Shown one piece after another: positions 36,621 through 45,791 of a DNA stretch of 64,000 nt. Both the position numbers and the translations under genes were made by a program. The stretch is from Flavobacteriaceae bacterium (GTDB taxonomy: Bacteria; Bacteroidota; Bacteroidia; Flavobacteriales; Flavobacteriaceae). The stretch spans positions 17,675 through 81,674 of the forward strand of contig JAGKWW010000005.1 of NCBI GenBank assembly GCA_021151665.1. The letters run 5' to 3'. Under the pieces are notes generated by a model. The model was given only the letters and a program-made list of their open reading frames with translations, searched no databases and was not told the origin of the DNA. How positions within the stretch are numbered: the stretch's first letter is position 1; each line of letters begins with the position of its first letter.

Positions 36621-39452
36621 ATGTCACAGCAAAAACGACTTTTCCTTCTCGATGCCTACGCCCTTATCTTCCGCGGCTATTATGCACTTATAAAGAACCC
36701 GCGTGTAAATTCGAAGGGTATGGATACCTCGGCAATATTCGGGTTTATGAATTCCCTTCTCGACCTGATAAAGCGCGAGCGCCCGGACCATCTTGCTGTA
36801 GCTTTTGACAAGGAAGGAAGTACTGTGCGTACCGAAATGTTCACCGAATATAAAGCGCACCGCGACGAAACTCCTGAAGCAATACGTTCGGCAATTCCAT
36901 ATATCCAGGACATTCTTCGTGCAATGCATATCCCTATTATAGAAGAGACCGGATGCGAAGCCGACGACCTCATCGGTACTGTAGCCAAGCAGGCAGAAAA
37001 GCAGGGGTACAAAGTGTTCATGATGACACCCGACAAAGATTTTGCACAGCTGGTAAGCGATAACATTTTTATGTACCGCCCTGCCCGACTGGGCAATGGT
37101 ATCGAGATATGGGGTGTGCCTGAGGTGCTGGACCGTTTTGAAATTGAAAGGCCGGAGCAGGTGATCGATTTCCTGGGAATGATGGGGGATGCCGTAGATA
37201 ACATACCTGGATTACCCGGTGTAGGAGAAAAGACTGCCAAAAAGCTGCTTAAGGAATTTGGCTCAATGGAAGGCCTGTTGGAAAATACCCATCAACTGAA
37301 AGGAAAGCTTCGCGAAAATATCGAGGCGAACAAAGATCGCGGTATCATGTCTAAGAAACTGGCTACGATTATCACTGATTGTAATGTTACTTTTGATGAA
37401 ACCGACTATGAGCTAAGTAAGCCGGATACCGAGAAAGTAGAGGCTATCTTTAACGAACTGGAGTTCCGCCGTATGGCAGAGCAGTTTCACAAGCTCTTCT
37501 CGCAGGGCGCTGAGTATGACACCATCCCTTCGCAAGGCTACTCCCCTACACGTACAATCGTTAACCAGGAGCAGCAATTCTCTCTGTTTGACGAAGGCGC
37601 CGCCGATGATCCGGCTGCACATGCACCAGGATTTTATGCCACGATAGAAACCACCGACCACCATTATCAGCTGGTGCAGGGCGACTTTGCAATAGGCCTC
37701 CTGGTACGCGACCTGATGAAGCAAACTACGGTGAGCTTTGATACAGAAACTACCGGAATTTGTGCCCTTACCGCCGAACTGGTAGGCATCTCATTCTCAT
37801 GGGAAAAGGGGAAAGGGTTCTATGTCCCTGTACCCGAAAACCGTGGGGAAGCATTGGTACTTCTCGAAAAATTCAGGCCTTTCTACGATAGTGAAGAGAT
37901 AGAAAAGGTGGGCCATAACCTGAAATATGATCTGGAGATACTGGCAAATTATGGCATCACGGTAAAAGGAAGGTTCTTTGATACCATGATCGCGCATTAC
38001 CTCATAAATCCGGATATGCGCCACGGAATGGATATTCTTTCTGAAACGTACCTGAAGTATACGCCGGTACCTATTGAGGTACTCATCGGTAAAAAAGGCA
38101 AAGGCCAGAAAACCATGCGCGATGTAGACCTTGAACTTGCTAAAGAATATGCTGCGGAGGACGCCGATGTCACATTACAGTTGAAAGAGGTGTTTGCACC
38201 GAGGCTGGAGCAGACCGGTACGCGCAAGCTTTTTGATGAGATTGAAATTCAGCTTATGCCGGTACTTGCGGGTATGGAGCGAGAGGGCATTAACCTAGAT
38301 GTACCGTACCTGAAAGAGCTTTCGGCAGAACTGACCGCCGATGTGAAAGCGCTGGAACAAAAAATATATGAAGCCGCGGGGGAGCCTTTCAACCTGGCAT
38401 CTCCCAAGCAGTTGGGCGAGGTACTTTTCGAAAAGCTGAAAATCGGCGGAAACAAGCAAAAGAAAACCAAAACCGGGCAATATGCCACCGGTGAAGAAGT
38501 ACTTTCTTACCTTGCCCTTACCAACCCGATCGTGCAGGATATACTGGAGTGGCGCCAACTGGTTAAGCTGCAAAATACGTATGTTGATGCACTGCCCCTA
38601 CAGGTAGAGCCATCAACGGGACGCGTACATACCGATTACATGCAGACTGTAGCCGCTACAGGTCGTCTCAGCTCGAACAACCCTAACCTGCAAAACATAC
38701 CGATACGCACCGAGCGCGGGCGGCAGATACGTAAAGCATTTATCGCACGGGATGAGAACCACACGATACTTTCTGCCGACTACTCGCAGATAGAGCTCCG
38801 CATTATTGCAGCTCTAAGCGGCGACCCCGAAATGGTCCGCTCATTCCGCAATGGCGAGGATATCCACGCGGCCACGGCAGCTAAGGTGTTTAATGTCAGC
38901 CTCGAAGAAGTAACCCGGGAGCAGCGCAGCCATGCAAAGACAGTCAACTTTGGCATAGTATATGGAGTATCGGCTTTCGGGCTTAGCAACCAGACATCGC
39001 TTAGCCGCAGCGAATCGAAGGATCTTATTGACGCTTATTATGCAACGTACCCAAGGCTTAAGCAATATATAAGCGAGCAGGTCGAGATTGCGCGTGAGCA
39101 GGGATTTGTAACCACAGTCCTCGGCAGGCGCAGGTACCTTAAAGATATTAACTCAGCGAACCAGGTAGTGCGCGGAGCCGCAGAGCGAAATGCCGTAAAT
39201 GCGCCCATACAGGGAAGCGCTGCGGATATCATTAAAATTGCGATGATAAATATCCAGAAAAAGCTGGACAGCGAAGGATGGAAAAGTAAAATGCTGCTGC
39301 AGGTACACGATGAATTGGTTTTTGACGTTCATAATAGTGAACTGGAGCGTATAAAGCCCATGATAAAACATGAAATGGAAAATGCTTTCCTGATGGATGT
39401 GCCGCTTGAAGTAGATATGGGCGCCGGCTCTAACTGGCTTGAGGCACATTAA
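36621..39452 (+). CDS. polA: DNA polymerase I with active proofreading domain
   Basis: Repair and Okazaki-fragment polymerase, 943 residues from ATG 36621 (MSQQKRLFLLDAYALIFRGY); an upstream in-frame start at 36576 adds residues unrelated to PolA. Three domains: 5'-3' exonuclease (1-295) with EADDLIGT and TPDKDFAQL; 3'-5' exonuclease (about 345-530) with intact DTETTG, NLKYDLEIL and EDADVTL, so proofreading is kept; polymerase (about 550-943) with motif A SADYSQIELRI, motif B SHAKTVNFGIVYG, and motif C QVHDELVFDV. The serine hydrolase follows 23 bp later on the same strand and may be cotranscribed. Confidence 0.97.
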   Translation: MSQQKRLFLLDAYALIFRGYYALIKNPRVNSKGMDTSAIFGFMNSLLDLIKRERPDHLAVAFDKEGSTVRTEMFTEYKAHRDETPEAIRSAIPYIQDILRAMHIPIIEETGCEADDLIGTVAKQAEKQGYKVFMMTPDKDFAQLVSDNIFMYRPARLGNGIEIWGVPEVLDRFEIERPEQVIDFLGMMGDAVDNIPGLPGVGEKTAKKLLKEFGSMEGLLENTHQLKGKLRENIEANKDRGIMSKKLATIITDCNVTFDETDYELSKPDTEKVEAIFNELEFRRMAEQFHKLFSQGAEYDTIPSQGYSPTRTIVNQEQQFSLFDEGAADDPAAHAPGFYATIETTDHHYQLVQGDFAIGLLVRDLMKQTTVSFDTETTGICALTAELVGISFSWEKGKGFYVPVPENRGEALVLLEKFRPFYDSEEIEKVGHNLKYDLEILANYGITVKGRFFDTMIAHYLINPDMRHGMDILSETYLKYTPVPIEVLIGKKGKGQKTMRDVDLELAKEYAAEDADVTLQLKEVFAPRLEQTGTRKLFDEIEIQLMPVLAGMEREGINLDVPYLKELSAELTADVKALEQKIYEAAGEPFNLASPKQLGEVLFEKLKIGGNKQKKTKTGQYATGEEVLSYLALTNPIVQDILEWRQLVKLQNTYVDALPLQVEPSTGRVHTDYMQTVAATGRLSSNNPNLQNIPIRTERGRQIRKAFIARDENHTILSADYSQIELRIIAALSGDPEMVRSFRNGEDIHAATAAKVFNVSLEEVTREQRSHAKTVNFGIVYGVSAFGLSNQTSLSRSESKDLIDAYYATYPRLKQYISEQVEIAREQGFVTTVLGRRRYLKDINSANQVVRGAAERNAVNAPIQGSAADIIKIAMINIQKKLDSEGWKSKMLLQVHDELVFDVHNSELERIKPMIKHEMENAFLMDVPLEVDMGAGSNWLEAH

Positions 39453-39475
39453 ACCGGAAGGCGAAATGACAGCAC

Positions 39476-40795
39476 ATGAAGAAAACTTTTTTGCTTTTGT
39501 TTAGTTTATTAACGGCCACTGCTGCCACGGCACAGCAGGACGGCGCACGTTTCCGGAAGGTAGACAGCCTGATGACCTATCTTTATGATAATGGTAAATT
39601 TATGGGCACGCTGGCCCTCTCCGAAAAGGGAAAAATAGTTTTTGAAAAGTCCTACGGCTATTCCGATCTGGAAGGCAACATCGCTGCAACGCCCGAAACA
39701 AAATACAAAGTAGGTTCGGTAGCCAAGATGTTTACTTCTGCCATTATCTTTCAGTTGATTGAAGAGAAAAAGCTGACACCGGACACCAAACTCTCTCAGT
39801 TTTTCCCGAAAGTTGCCAATGCCGACCGTATTTCCATCAGCGATATGCTGTACCACAAAAGCGGCATTCATGATTATGCAACCGATGTTACTTTTATCCA
39901 GTATAATACAAAACTGCAGACGCGGAAGGCAATGACCGACCGCATCATTGGCTTTGAGCCCGATTTTGAACCCGGTGAAAAAGCAGCTTACAGCAACTCA
40001 AATTATTTACTGCTGGGCTACATCATTCAGGACATCACCAAGAAGACGTATAAAGAAAACGTGGCAGAGCGGATTGCAAAACGTGCCGGGCTGAAGAATA
40101 CCTATTATTTCGGAAAAAACAATCCAAAAAAGAATGAAGCCTGGAGTTACAAGAAGGTCGATGGCAAGTGGGTACGCCAGGAAGAATGGAGCGAATCTGT
40201 TGCGGGCGCTGCGGGCGGGCTGATATCAACCGCATCTGACCTTACTAAATTCATCACAGCCCTATTTGAAGGAAAGATTGTAACCAAACCATCGCTCGAT
40301 CAAATGCTTCAGCTTGATATGGGTTATGGGCGGGGTATACTCCCTTATCCATTTGCCGAAAGGCGGCTGTACGGGCACAATGGAGGTATAGAAGGGTTTT
40401 CTTCGGCAGTGGCCATTTATCCTAAAGATAATATGGCATTTGCACTGCTGCAAAATGGTAATGATTATGACAGTAACGAGATAATTAACGGTATCCTCAG
40501 CATTTACTACAAGCTCCCCTATCGTTTCCCTTCTCTGACCAAAGAAGTTGAAGTTGCGGAGCCAATATTGAAAAGCTACGAGGGCAATTATAAAACGCAA
40601 TCGCTGCCTTTCATTATTAACATTAAGCTCGTTGACGGAAAGCTCCGTGTGCATGCCGACGAGCAGGGAACTTTTTACCTGACCGCTTTAAACGATACCG
40701 ATTTTACACATGAATCGGGCATAGTCATGACCTTTACTCCAAAGAGCTTTATCCTGAAGCAGAACGGTACCGAAACGGTATTTAATAAACAATAA
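39476..40795 (+). CDS. Secreted serine hydrolase of the beta-lactamase/PBP4* family
   Basis: A 439-residue protein with a signal peptide (about 1-19, ending TATA-Q) and a class C beta-lactamase-like fold. The catalytic serine lies in SVAK (81-84), the tyrosine motif is YSN (172-174), and the third element is HNGG in GHNGGIEGF. A C-terminal lipocalin-like domain (about 345-439) follows, typical for this group. Such proteins may be D-aminopeptidases, esterases or peptidases; lactamase activity should not be assumed. It sits close behind polA. Confidence 0.88.
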   Translation: MKKTFLLLFSLLTATAATAQQDGARFRKVDSLMTYLYDNGKFMGTLALSEKGKIVFEKSYGYSDLEGNIAATPETKYKVGSVAKMFTSAIIFQLIEEKKLTPDTKLSQFFPKVANADRISISDMLYHKSGIHDYATDVTFIQYNTKLQTRKAMTDRIIGFEPDFEPGEKAAYSNSNYLLLGYIIQDITKKTYKENVAERIAKRAGLKNTYYFGKNNPKKNEAWSYKKVDGKWVRQEEWSESVAGAAGGLISTASDLTKFITALFEGKIVTKPSLDQMLQLDMGYGRGILPYPFAERRLYGHNGGIEGFSSAVAIYPKDNMAFALLQNGNDYDSNEIINGILSIYYKLPYRFPSLTKEVEVAEPILKSYEGNYKTQSLPFIINIKLVDGKLRVHADEQGTFYLTALNDTDFTHESGIVMTFTPKSFILKQNGTETVFNKQ

Positions 40796-40799
40796 AAAA

Positions 40800-40813
40800 A
40801 GCCCCGGAGGGCT
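40800..40813 (-). terminator. Terminator of the lacI-family gene
   Basis: Short stem AGCCC / GGGCT with a tetraloop, followed on the minus strand by seven T. It lies 8 bp after the stop and can also stop the serine hydrolase transcript less well. Confidence 0.7.
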
Positions 40814-40820
40814 AGTATAT

Positions 40821-41846
40821 TTAAAGTTTTCGGGTAGAGTCCCGTTGCCTTAATTCGGTCTTTATTACCATCGTGCGGCATTCCGGCTCTTCATCAGGCT
40901 TCGCTTCCAGCCGTTCGATAAGCATATTGGCCGCTGCCTCGCCTATCTCCGGCCCGTGCTGGCTTACGGTAGAAAGGCTTGGCGTCAATCTGCGTGACCA
41001 TACGCCATCGGCAAACCCGATAACATTCAGCTCTTCCGGAATTTTTATACCACGCTTTATGGCAAATTTCATAGCCATAACAGAGGCATGCTCATCGAGG
41101 GCAAAAACACCGTCTATTTTTTTTGTATCGAACAGCTTTTGCAGCCTTTCATCAAATTCCTCTATGTTATCGGTACGGATGATGAGATCTTCCTGAACAG
41201 GGTAACCAGCCTCTTCGAGCGCTTTCATATAACCGTCTGCACGCAGTTTGCCCACGCTAAGATTATCTATAGTAGACAGTAGTGCGATATTTTTACACTT
41301 TAGCTTTATTAGATGGTGCATGGAGTAAACGGCTGAATCAAAGTCATCAACTATTACTTTGTCACATGCCACATCTTCACTTATCCTGTCAAACATAACT
41401 ATTGGGATATCATCGGCTATGGTATCTTTAAAGTGCTTGAAACTCTGTTTTTTTTGCGTTTCCTCAGCAACCGAAAGAATAAACCCATCGATTGTTCCAT
41501 TGCTTAGCATCTCCATCGTACTAATCTCTTTCTCCAGCGATTCGTTAGATATACAGGTAATTACATTATATCCTTTTTCGTTGGCAGTTTTTTCTATTCC
41601 GCTAAAAACCTTGGCGAAGAAGGGATTCAGGATGTTCGGAATAATTACACCGATTGTTTTAGACCGTTTGCTCTTCAGGTTTACGGCAATATTGTTCGGC
41701 TTATAGTTTTTAAGCTTTGCAAACTCCTGAACGCGGATCTTGGTGGGCTCGCTGATTTCCGGGCTGTTGCTTAGCGCCTTAGACACAGTAGATACCGAGA
41801 CATTGAGCTCTTTGGCGATTTGTTTTAGTGTGGCTTTTTGTTTCAT
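40821..41846 (-). CDS. LacI-family transcriptional regulator
   Basis: A 341-residue repressor with an N-terminal helix-turn-helix (ATLKQIAKELNVSVSTVSKAL), a hinge near 45-60 and a periplasmic-binding-like effector domain (SKTIGVIIPNILNPFFAKVF onward). The family usually controls sugar uptake, but no sugar transporter or hydrolase is next to it here, so it is an orphan in this window and its effector is unknown. Ends beside the terminator at 40800-40813. Confidence 0.92.
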   Translation of the reverse strand: MKQKATLKQIAKELNVSVSTVSKALSNSPEISEPTKIRVQEFAKLKNYKPNNIAVNLKSKRSKTIGVIIPNILNPFFAKVFSGIEKTANEKGYNVITCISNESLEKEISTMEMLSNGTIDGFILSVAEETQKKQSFKHFKDTIADDIPIVMFDRISEDVACDKVIVDDFDSAVYSMHHLIKLKCKNIALLSTIDNLSVGKLRADGYMKALEEAGYPVQEDLIIRTDNIEEFDERLQKLFDTKKIDGVFALDEHASVMAMKFAIKRGIKIPEELNVIGFADGVWSRRLTPSLSTVSQHGPEIGEAAANMLIERLEAKPDEEPECRTMVIKTELRQRDSTRKL

Positions 41847-42248
41847 GGCCTTCCGATTGGATTGAAAAGTAAAGAAACGAAAAAAAATAATACGTATCCC
41901 CCATCCTGTATTTTCTCAAGAAAATGAAATGATACCAAGAACCCATTCCTTTAATCTATTTATTGCAGTTTATGGTTTGCAATCGTTGTATAACGGAAGT
42001 TAAAGTAATACTAAATATACCGGCGTCCACTATTTCCAATTTTATCAGTAAAAATAGAAATAACATTAAGGATAATGGTGCAAATGGGGCTAATACAGCT
42101 ACAAAAATCAGTTGTTAAAATATTGTTAAAATCAAACATCCTCGTCTTGTTCAAAAACCATTAACATTTTGTTGGCGTAGGTAAAGGATAACTTTGAAAT
42201 TAACCAATAGCCACGCCTTCAACCATTATTAACTCTAAATGTTTAAAC
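41847..42248. other. Intergenic region between lacI-family and ferritin-like genes
   Basis: About 400 bp without an open frame. It holds the ferritin-gene promoter (42169-42196), a weak TACTTTTC box for the regulator at 41871..41864, and a LacI-like near-palindrome TTGCAATCGTTGTA at 41977-41990 (AANCGNTT core with one mismatch). No other structure was recognised. Confidence 0.5.
42169..42196 (+). promoter_or_regulatory. Promoter of the ferritin-like pair
   Basis: TTG (42169-42171), 17 nt, then TAACTTTG (42189-42196), both at consensus. The leader is about 45 nt. Confidence 0.65.
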
Positions 42249-42998
42249 ATGAAAAACAAAGTAACCGTTCAGGAAGTTAAGTCGCCCATGCACAACAGGC
42301 GTAACTTCCTTAAGTTAAGCGGGCTCGCCCTTGCAGGCACCGGGCTGCTCATTGCAGGATGCAGCGACGATGATGACAATAATGATAATAGCAATGGGGT
42401 GCACAATCCCGGCGTGGTAAATGGTGTATTCGACCTTGGCGGAGGCGACCTGGGTATCCTTACCTATGCTTATGCATTAGAACAACTTGAAGCTGACTTC
42501 TACACAAGAGTGGTTAACAGCAACACGTTCGGCTCAACCTTCAGTATGGAAGAACAAGAAGTGCTTGCCGACCTTTATAAGCATGAAGTGATTCACCGCG
42601 AGTTTTTTAAGGCTGCGCTTACCGGGGCTGTAAGCAACCCTAACATGGTATTGCCTGCACTGGAATTTGATTATGGCAGCCTGAATTTTGGCAGCAGAAA
42701 CCAGGTACTTGCAACTGCTAAAACACTGGAAGATACGGGAGTGGCCGCCTACAACGGTGCGGGCCGCTACCTGAGCGATGCCAACTTCCTTCTTATTGCA
42801 GGAAAAATCGTTTCGGTTGAGGCACGCCATGCCTCGGCAATCCGCGATCTAATTGACCCTAACACAAGTGCTTTTGCAGGCATGGGGGCAGTAGACGCAA
42901 ACGGGCTTGACCTGGCCAAGAAGCCAAGCGAGATCATTCCGGCCGTTGCAGGGCTGAATATCATTCAGACTCCTTTCACTTACAATTATCTTCCATAA
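42249..42998 (+). CDS. Ferritin-like domain lipoprotein with Tat-like signal
   Basis: A 249-residue protein of the Ferritin_2 (PF13668-like) group. The N-terminus has a twin-arginine-like signal, NRRNFLKLSGLALAGTG, ending in a lipobox (IAGC) followed by an Asp/Asn-rich tail, so it should be a lipoprotein. The four-helix core keeps the di-iron pattern: E in ALEQLEADFY, ExxH in KHEVIHREFF, E in AKTLEDTGVAAY, ExxH in SVEARHASAI. It is paired with a second ferritin-like gene 18 bp downstream. The function of this group is not known; a stress or iron role is an inference. Confidence 0.87.
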   Translation: MKNKVTVQEVKSPMHNRRNFLKLSGLALAGTGLLIAGCSDDDDNNDNSNGVHNPGVVNGVFDLGGGDLGILTYAYALEQLEADFYTRVVNSNTFGSTFSMEEQEVLADLYKHEVIHREFFKAALTGAVSNPNMVLPALEFDYGSLNFGSRNQVLATAKTLEDTGVAAYNGAGRYLSDANFLLIAGKIVSVEARHASAIRDLIDPNTSAFAGMGAVDANGLDLAKKPSEIIPAVAGLNIIQTPFTYNYLP

Positions 42999-43016
42999 CC
43001 TAAACAGAATACGATC

Positions 43017-43823
43017 ATGAACATCATAAAATTTATAGAGTCTTTCACCAATGACGGGCTCATCAACGCAAAAGGCTCCCGCAGGGACAGCTTTTCACAG
43101 TTTGGGAAAATAGGTACTAATGCACTTATGGCTGCCGCGCCGCTGGGCATACTATCGATGGTATTTACGCCTAAGGCACGTGCCGCATCTTCTACCTTTT
43201 TGGCGGCGGCAGCGGATAGCCCGACATCTGCACTACAGCTTGCGCTGACACTGGAATACCTTGAAAAAGAATTTTACAATACGGGCCTTCAGACCACAGG
43301 ACTTATCCCATCATCAGACCGCGTAGTTTTCGAAACCATTGCGGCCCATGAAAATGCGCACGTATCGCTGTTAGCCAATGCACTGGGCGCCAACGCACCT
43401 GCTGTACCTACATTCGACTTTACCGCAAACGGCACCTTTAACCCGTTTGGCGATTATCAGCAATTTATCGCCCTTGCCCAGGCATTTGAAGACACCGGGG
43501 TTCGCGCTTATAAAGGACAGGCGGCCAACCTGATGACCGATGGCAACCTGCTGACCACGGCATTGCAGATTCACTCGGTAGAAGCACGCCATGCGTCACA
43601 GATACGCCGTATGAGGGGGCTTAAAGGATGGATTCCGGGCAATGATGAAGGAGGGCACCCTGCTGCGGCAGACGCTGTTTATGCGGGAGAGAACGTGAGC
43701 ACACAGCTTGGTTTTAACACTGCCAACGTAAACAGCTTCGGGCTACAGGCCGGCACCGAATCATTCGACGAGCCGCTAACGGGAGCACAAGCCACCGCAA
43801 TCGCAGGTTTGTTTATCGACTAA
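43017..43823 (+). CDS. Second ferritin-like domain protein, exported
   Basis: A 268-residue Ferritin_2-type protein. The N-terminus carries a Tat-like SRRDSFSQFGK followed by a hydrophobic stretch and KARA-A, a likely cleavage site near residue 56; no lipobox is seen. The di-iron ligands are kept: E in TLEYLEKEFY, ExxH in AHENAHVSLL, E in AQAFEDTGVRAY, ExxH in SVEARHASQI. It is translated behind the first ferritin-like gene (18 bp gap) and ends before a strong terminator. The two differ too much to be a recent duplication. Confidence 0.86.
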   Translation: MNIIKFIESFTNDGLINAKGSRRDSFSQFGKIGTNALMAAAPLGILSMVFTPKARAASSTFLAAAADSPTSALQLALTLEYLEKEFYNTGLQTTGLIPSSDRVVFETIAAHENAHVSLLANALGANAPAVPTFDFTANGTFNPFGDYQQFIALAQAFEDTGVRAYKGQAANLMTDGNLLTTALQIHSVEARHASQIRRMRGLKGWIPGNDEGGHPAAADAVYAGENVSTQLGFNTANVNSFGLQAGTESFDEPLTGAQATAIAGLFID

Positions 43824-43842
43824 ACGTCGTTTCACAATACTA

Positions 43843-43871
43843 AAATGGCTGCCCTGATAAGGCAGCCATTT
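43843..43871 (+). terminator. Terminator of the ferritin-like operon
   Basis: Stem AAATGGCTGCC / GGCAGCCATTT (11 bp), loop CTGATAA, then T. Confidence 0.9.
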
Positions 43872-43931
43872 TTAATTGTAGTGGAAAGTCGAACTTGTAA
43901 GTAAAATATTTTCCTGACTTGCAGAAAATAG

Positions 43932-43959
43932 AAAAGCCTCTGATTTCTCAGAGGCTTTT
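43932..43959 (-). terminator. Terminator after tRNA-Leu
   Basis: Stem AAAAGCCTCTGA / TCAGAGGCTTTT (12 bp), loop TTTC, one base beyond the tRNA 3' end. Confidence 0.85.
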
Positions 43960-43960
43960 G

Positions 43961-44042
43961 TGCGGGTGATAGGACTCGAACCTACACACCGTGAGGCACC
44001 AGATCCTAAGTCTGGCGTGTCTACCAATTTCACCACACCCGC
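43961..44042 (-). tRNA. tRNA-Leu (anticodon TAG)
   Basis: An 82-nt class II tRNA. Acceptor GCGGGTG pairs with CACCCGC, the anticodon arm is CCAGA-CTTAGGA-TCTGG, a variable arm GTGCCTCACGGTGTG is present, and the T loop is GGTTCGAGTCC. Discriminator A; CCA is not encoded. Confidence 0.95.
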
Positions 44043-44187
44043 GGGCTGATAATAACTGACAGCGTTTGTTTCAGTATTACGGGTGCAAATATACGGATAC
44101 TTTTGAGTTTTCAAAGCAAATCGTAAAAAAAATAATAATTAATTTTTCTGTATTTTTGACCGACAACCCTATACCTCTAATTTTAAA

Positions 44188-45576
44188 ATGGATAACCTTA
44201 AGGAATATGTCCGGGACAATAAGGACAGATTTATAAACGAACTGATAGAACTGCTAAAAATACCATCGGTAAGTGCCGATAGCGCCTATGCACATGATGT
44301 GGTGGCAACCGCCGATGCTATAAAGGCCAGCCTAGAAGAAGCGGGTTGCGATAAGGTCGAAATTTGCGACACACCCGGATATCCTATTGTATACGGCGAG
44401 AAAAACATTGACCCATCACTTCCTACAGTACTGGTTTACGGCCATTATGATGTGCAGCCGCCGGATCCAGTAGACCTTTGGACTTCGCCACCCTTTGAAC
44501 CGGTAATTAAGAAAACCGAACTGCACCCCGATGGGGCTATTTTTGCCCGTGGCGCCTGCGACGATAAGGGCCAGATGTACATGCATGTGAAGGCGCTGGA
44601 GTATATGGTTAAAAACAACACCCTTCCCTGCAACGTCAAGTTCATGATTGAAGGGGAAGAAGAGGTGGGCTCGCCAAGCCTTGCATGGTTTGTAGAGCGG
44701 AACCAGGAAAAGCTAAAATGCGACGTTATCCTGATCTCTGATACCGGGATGATCTCTAATACGCAGCCGTCTATCACAACCGGACTCCGTGGCCTCAGTT
44801 ATGTAGAGGTAGAAGTAACCGGGCCTAACCGCGACCTGCACTCCGGGCTTTACGGGGGCGCTGTAGCCAACCCGATAAACATCCTCGCCAAAATGATCGC
44901 GCAGCTGCACGACGAGAACAACCACATAACCATTCCCGGTTTTTACGATAAGGTGGAAGAACTTTCACGCGAGGAGCGTGATGAGATGGCCAAAGCACCC
45001 TTCTCTCTTGAAAATTATAAAAATGCCCTTGCCATTGACGATGTATACGGAGAGGCGGGCTACACTACCAACGAGCGCAACTCTATCCGTCCTACACTTG
45101 ATGTAAACGGTATATGGGGTGGCTATACCGGCGAAGGCGCCAAGACAGTAATTGCCAGCAAGGCTTATGCTAAAATATCGATGCGCCTGGTGCCCGACCA
45201 AGACTGGAATGAGATAACAGAACTGTTTACAAAACATTTTGAAGCTATTGCTCCGAAAGGTGTGAAAGTAAAAGTGAAGCCGCACCACGGCGGGCAGGCT
45301 TATGTAACACCAATAGACAGTATTGGCTACCAGGCGGCAGCTAAAGCTTACGAGGAGAGTTTTGGCATCCGGCCGATACCTGTGCGTTCGGGTGGCAGCA
45401 TCCCTATTGTGGCGCTGTTTGAGAAAGAACTGAAGAGCAAAACCATCATGATGGGCTTCGGACTAGACAGCGATGCCATCCATTCGCCGAACGAACATTT
45501 CGGAATATTCAATTACCTAAAAGGAATTGAAACCATCCCGCTATTCTATAAGCATTTTACCGAACTTTCTAAATAG
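44188..45576 (+). CDS. M20 family dipeptidase
   Basis: A 462-residue cytosolic metallopeptidase of the CNDP/PepV-like M20 group that hydrolyses dipeptides. The two-zinc site is intact: YGHYDVQP (H86, D88), RGACDDKGQ, the catalytic pair in EGEEEVGS (158-159) and a late histidine in DAIHSPNEHF. A dimerisation lid domain is inserted at about 195-345. A TATTTTTG box at 44151-44158 is the likely -7 element. It is monocistronic, with its own terminator. Confidence 0.93.
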   Translation: MDNLKEYVRDNKDRFINELIELLKIPSVSADSAYAHDVVATADAIKASLEEAGCDKVEICDTPGYPIVYGEKNIDPSLPTVLVYGHYDVQPPDPVDLWTSPPFEPVIKKTELHPDGAIFARGACDDKGQMYMHVKALEYMVKNNTLPCNVKFMIEGEEEVGSPSLAWFVERNQEKLKCDVILISDTGMISNTQPSITTGLRGLSYVEVEVTGPNRDLHSGLYGGAVANPINILAKMIAQLHDENNHITIPGFYDKVEELSREERDEMAKAPFSLENYKNALAIDDVYGEAGYTTNERNSIRPTLDVNGIWGGYTGEGAKTVIASKAYAKISMRLVPDQDWNEITELFTKHFEAIAPKGVKVKVKPHHGGQAYVTPIDSIGYQAAAKAYEESFGIRPIPVRSGGSIPIVALFEKELKSKTIMMGFGLDSDAIHSPNEHFGIFNYLKGIETIPLFYKHFTELSK

Positions 45577-45606
45577 TTACAGATAGTTCAGACCATCAGT
45601 AATGGG

Positions 45607-45632
45607 AAAATCCGCCTGCGAGGGCGGATTTT
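45607..45632 (+). terminator. Terminator of the M20 dipeptidase gene
   Basis: Stem AAAATCCGCC / GGCGGATTTT (10 bp), 6-nt loop, then T-run. A 15-bp copy of its 3' arm and T-run recurs at 45713-45727. Confidence 0.9.
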
Positions 45633-45757
45633 TTTATATTTATTACAACCCGATTCCCGCACCGCGCATATCACCCCTACCCAGACTGTTGACCCTGATG
45701 AAGATTTGCACCGGGCGGATTTTTTTAGCAGTCAGGCAGCAGTTTACATTTTTTATT

Positions 45758-45769
45758 CTACATTTGTAG
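45758..45769. promoter_or_regulatory. BlaI/MecI-type operator overlapping the -7 box
   Basis: CTACATTTGTAG has perfect CTACA/TGTAG arms, as in BlaI/MecI operators, and contains TACATTTG (45759-45766), a consensus -7 box. A degenerate second site ending in TTGTAG lies at about 45778-45789, just before the BlaI ATG at 45792. This predicts self-repression. Confidence 0.65.
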
Positions 45770-45791
45770 AAATAACTCTCATGTTGTAGAA

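Noticed and set aside
39476..40795. Beta-lactamase resistance gene
   Set aside because: The fold matches the PBP4*/esterase group with a C-terminal lipocalin-like domain; resistance cannot be inferred.
41847..42248. Small gene or riboswitch in the 400-bp gap
   Set aside because: No open frame with good start and no known aptamer-like fold; only promoter elements were seen.
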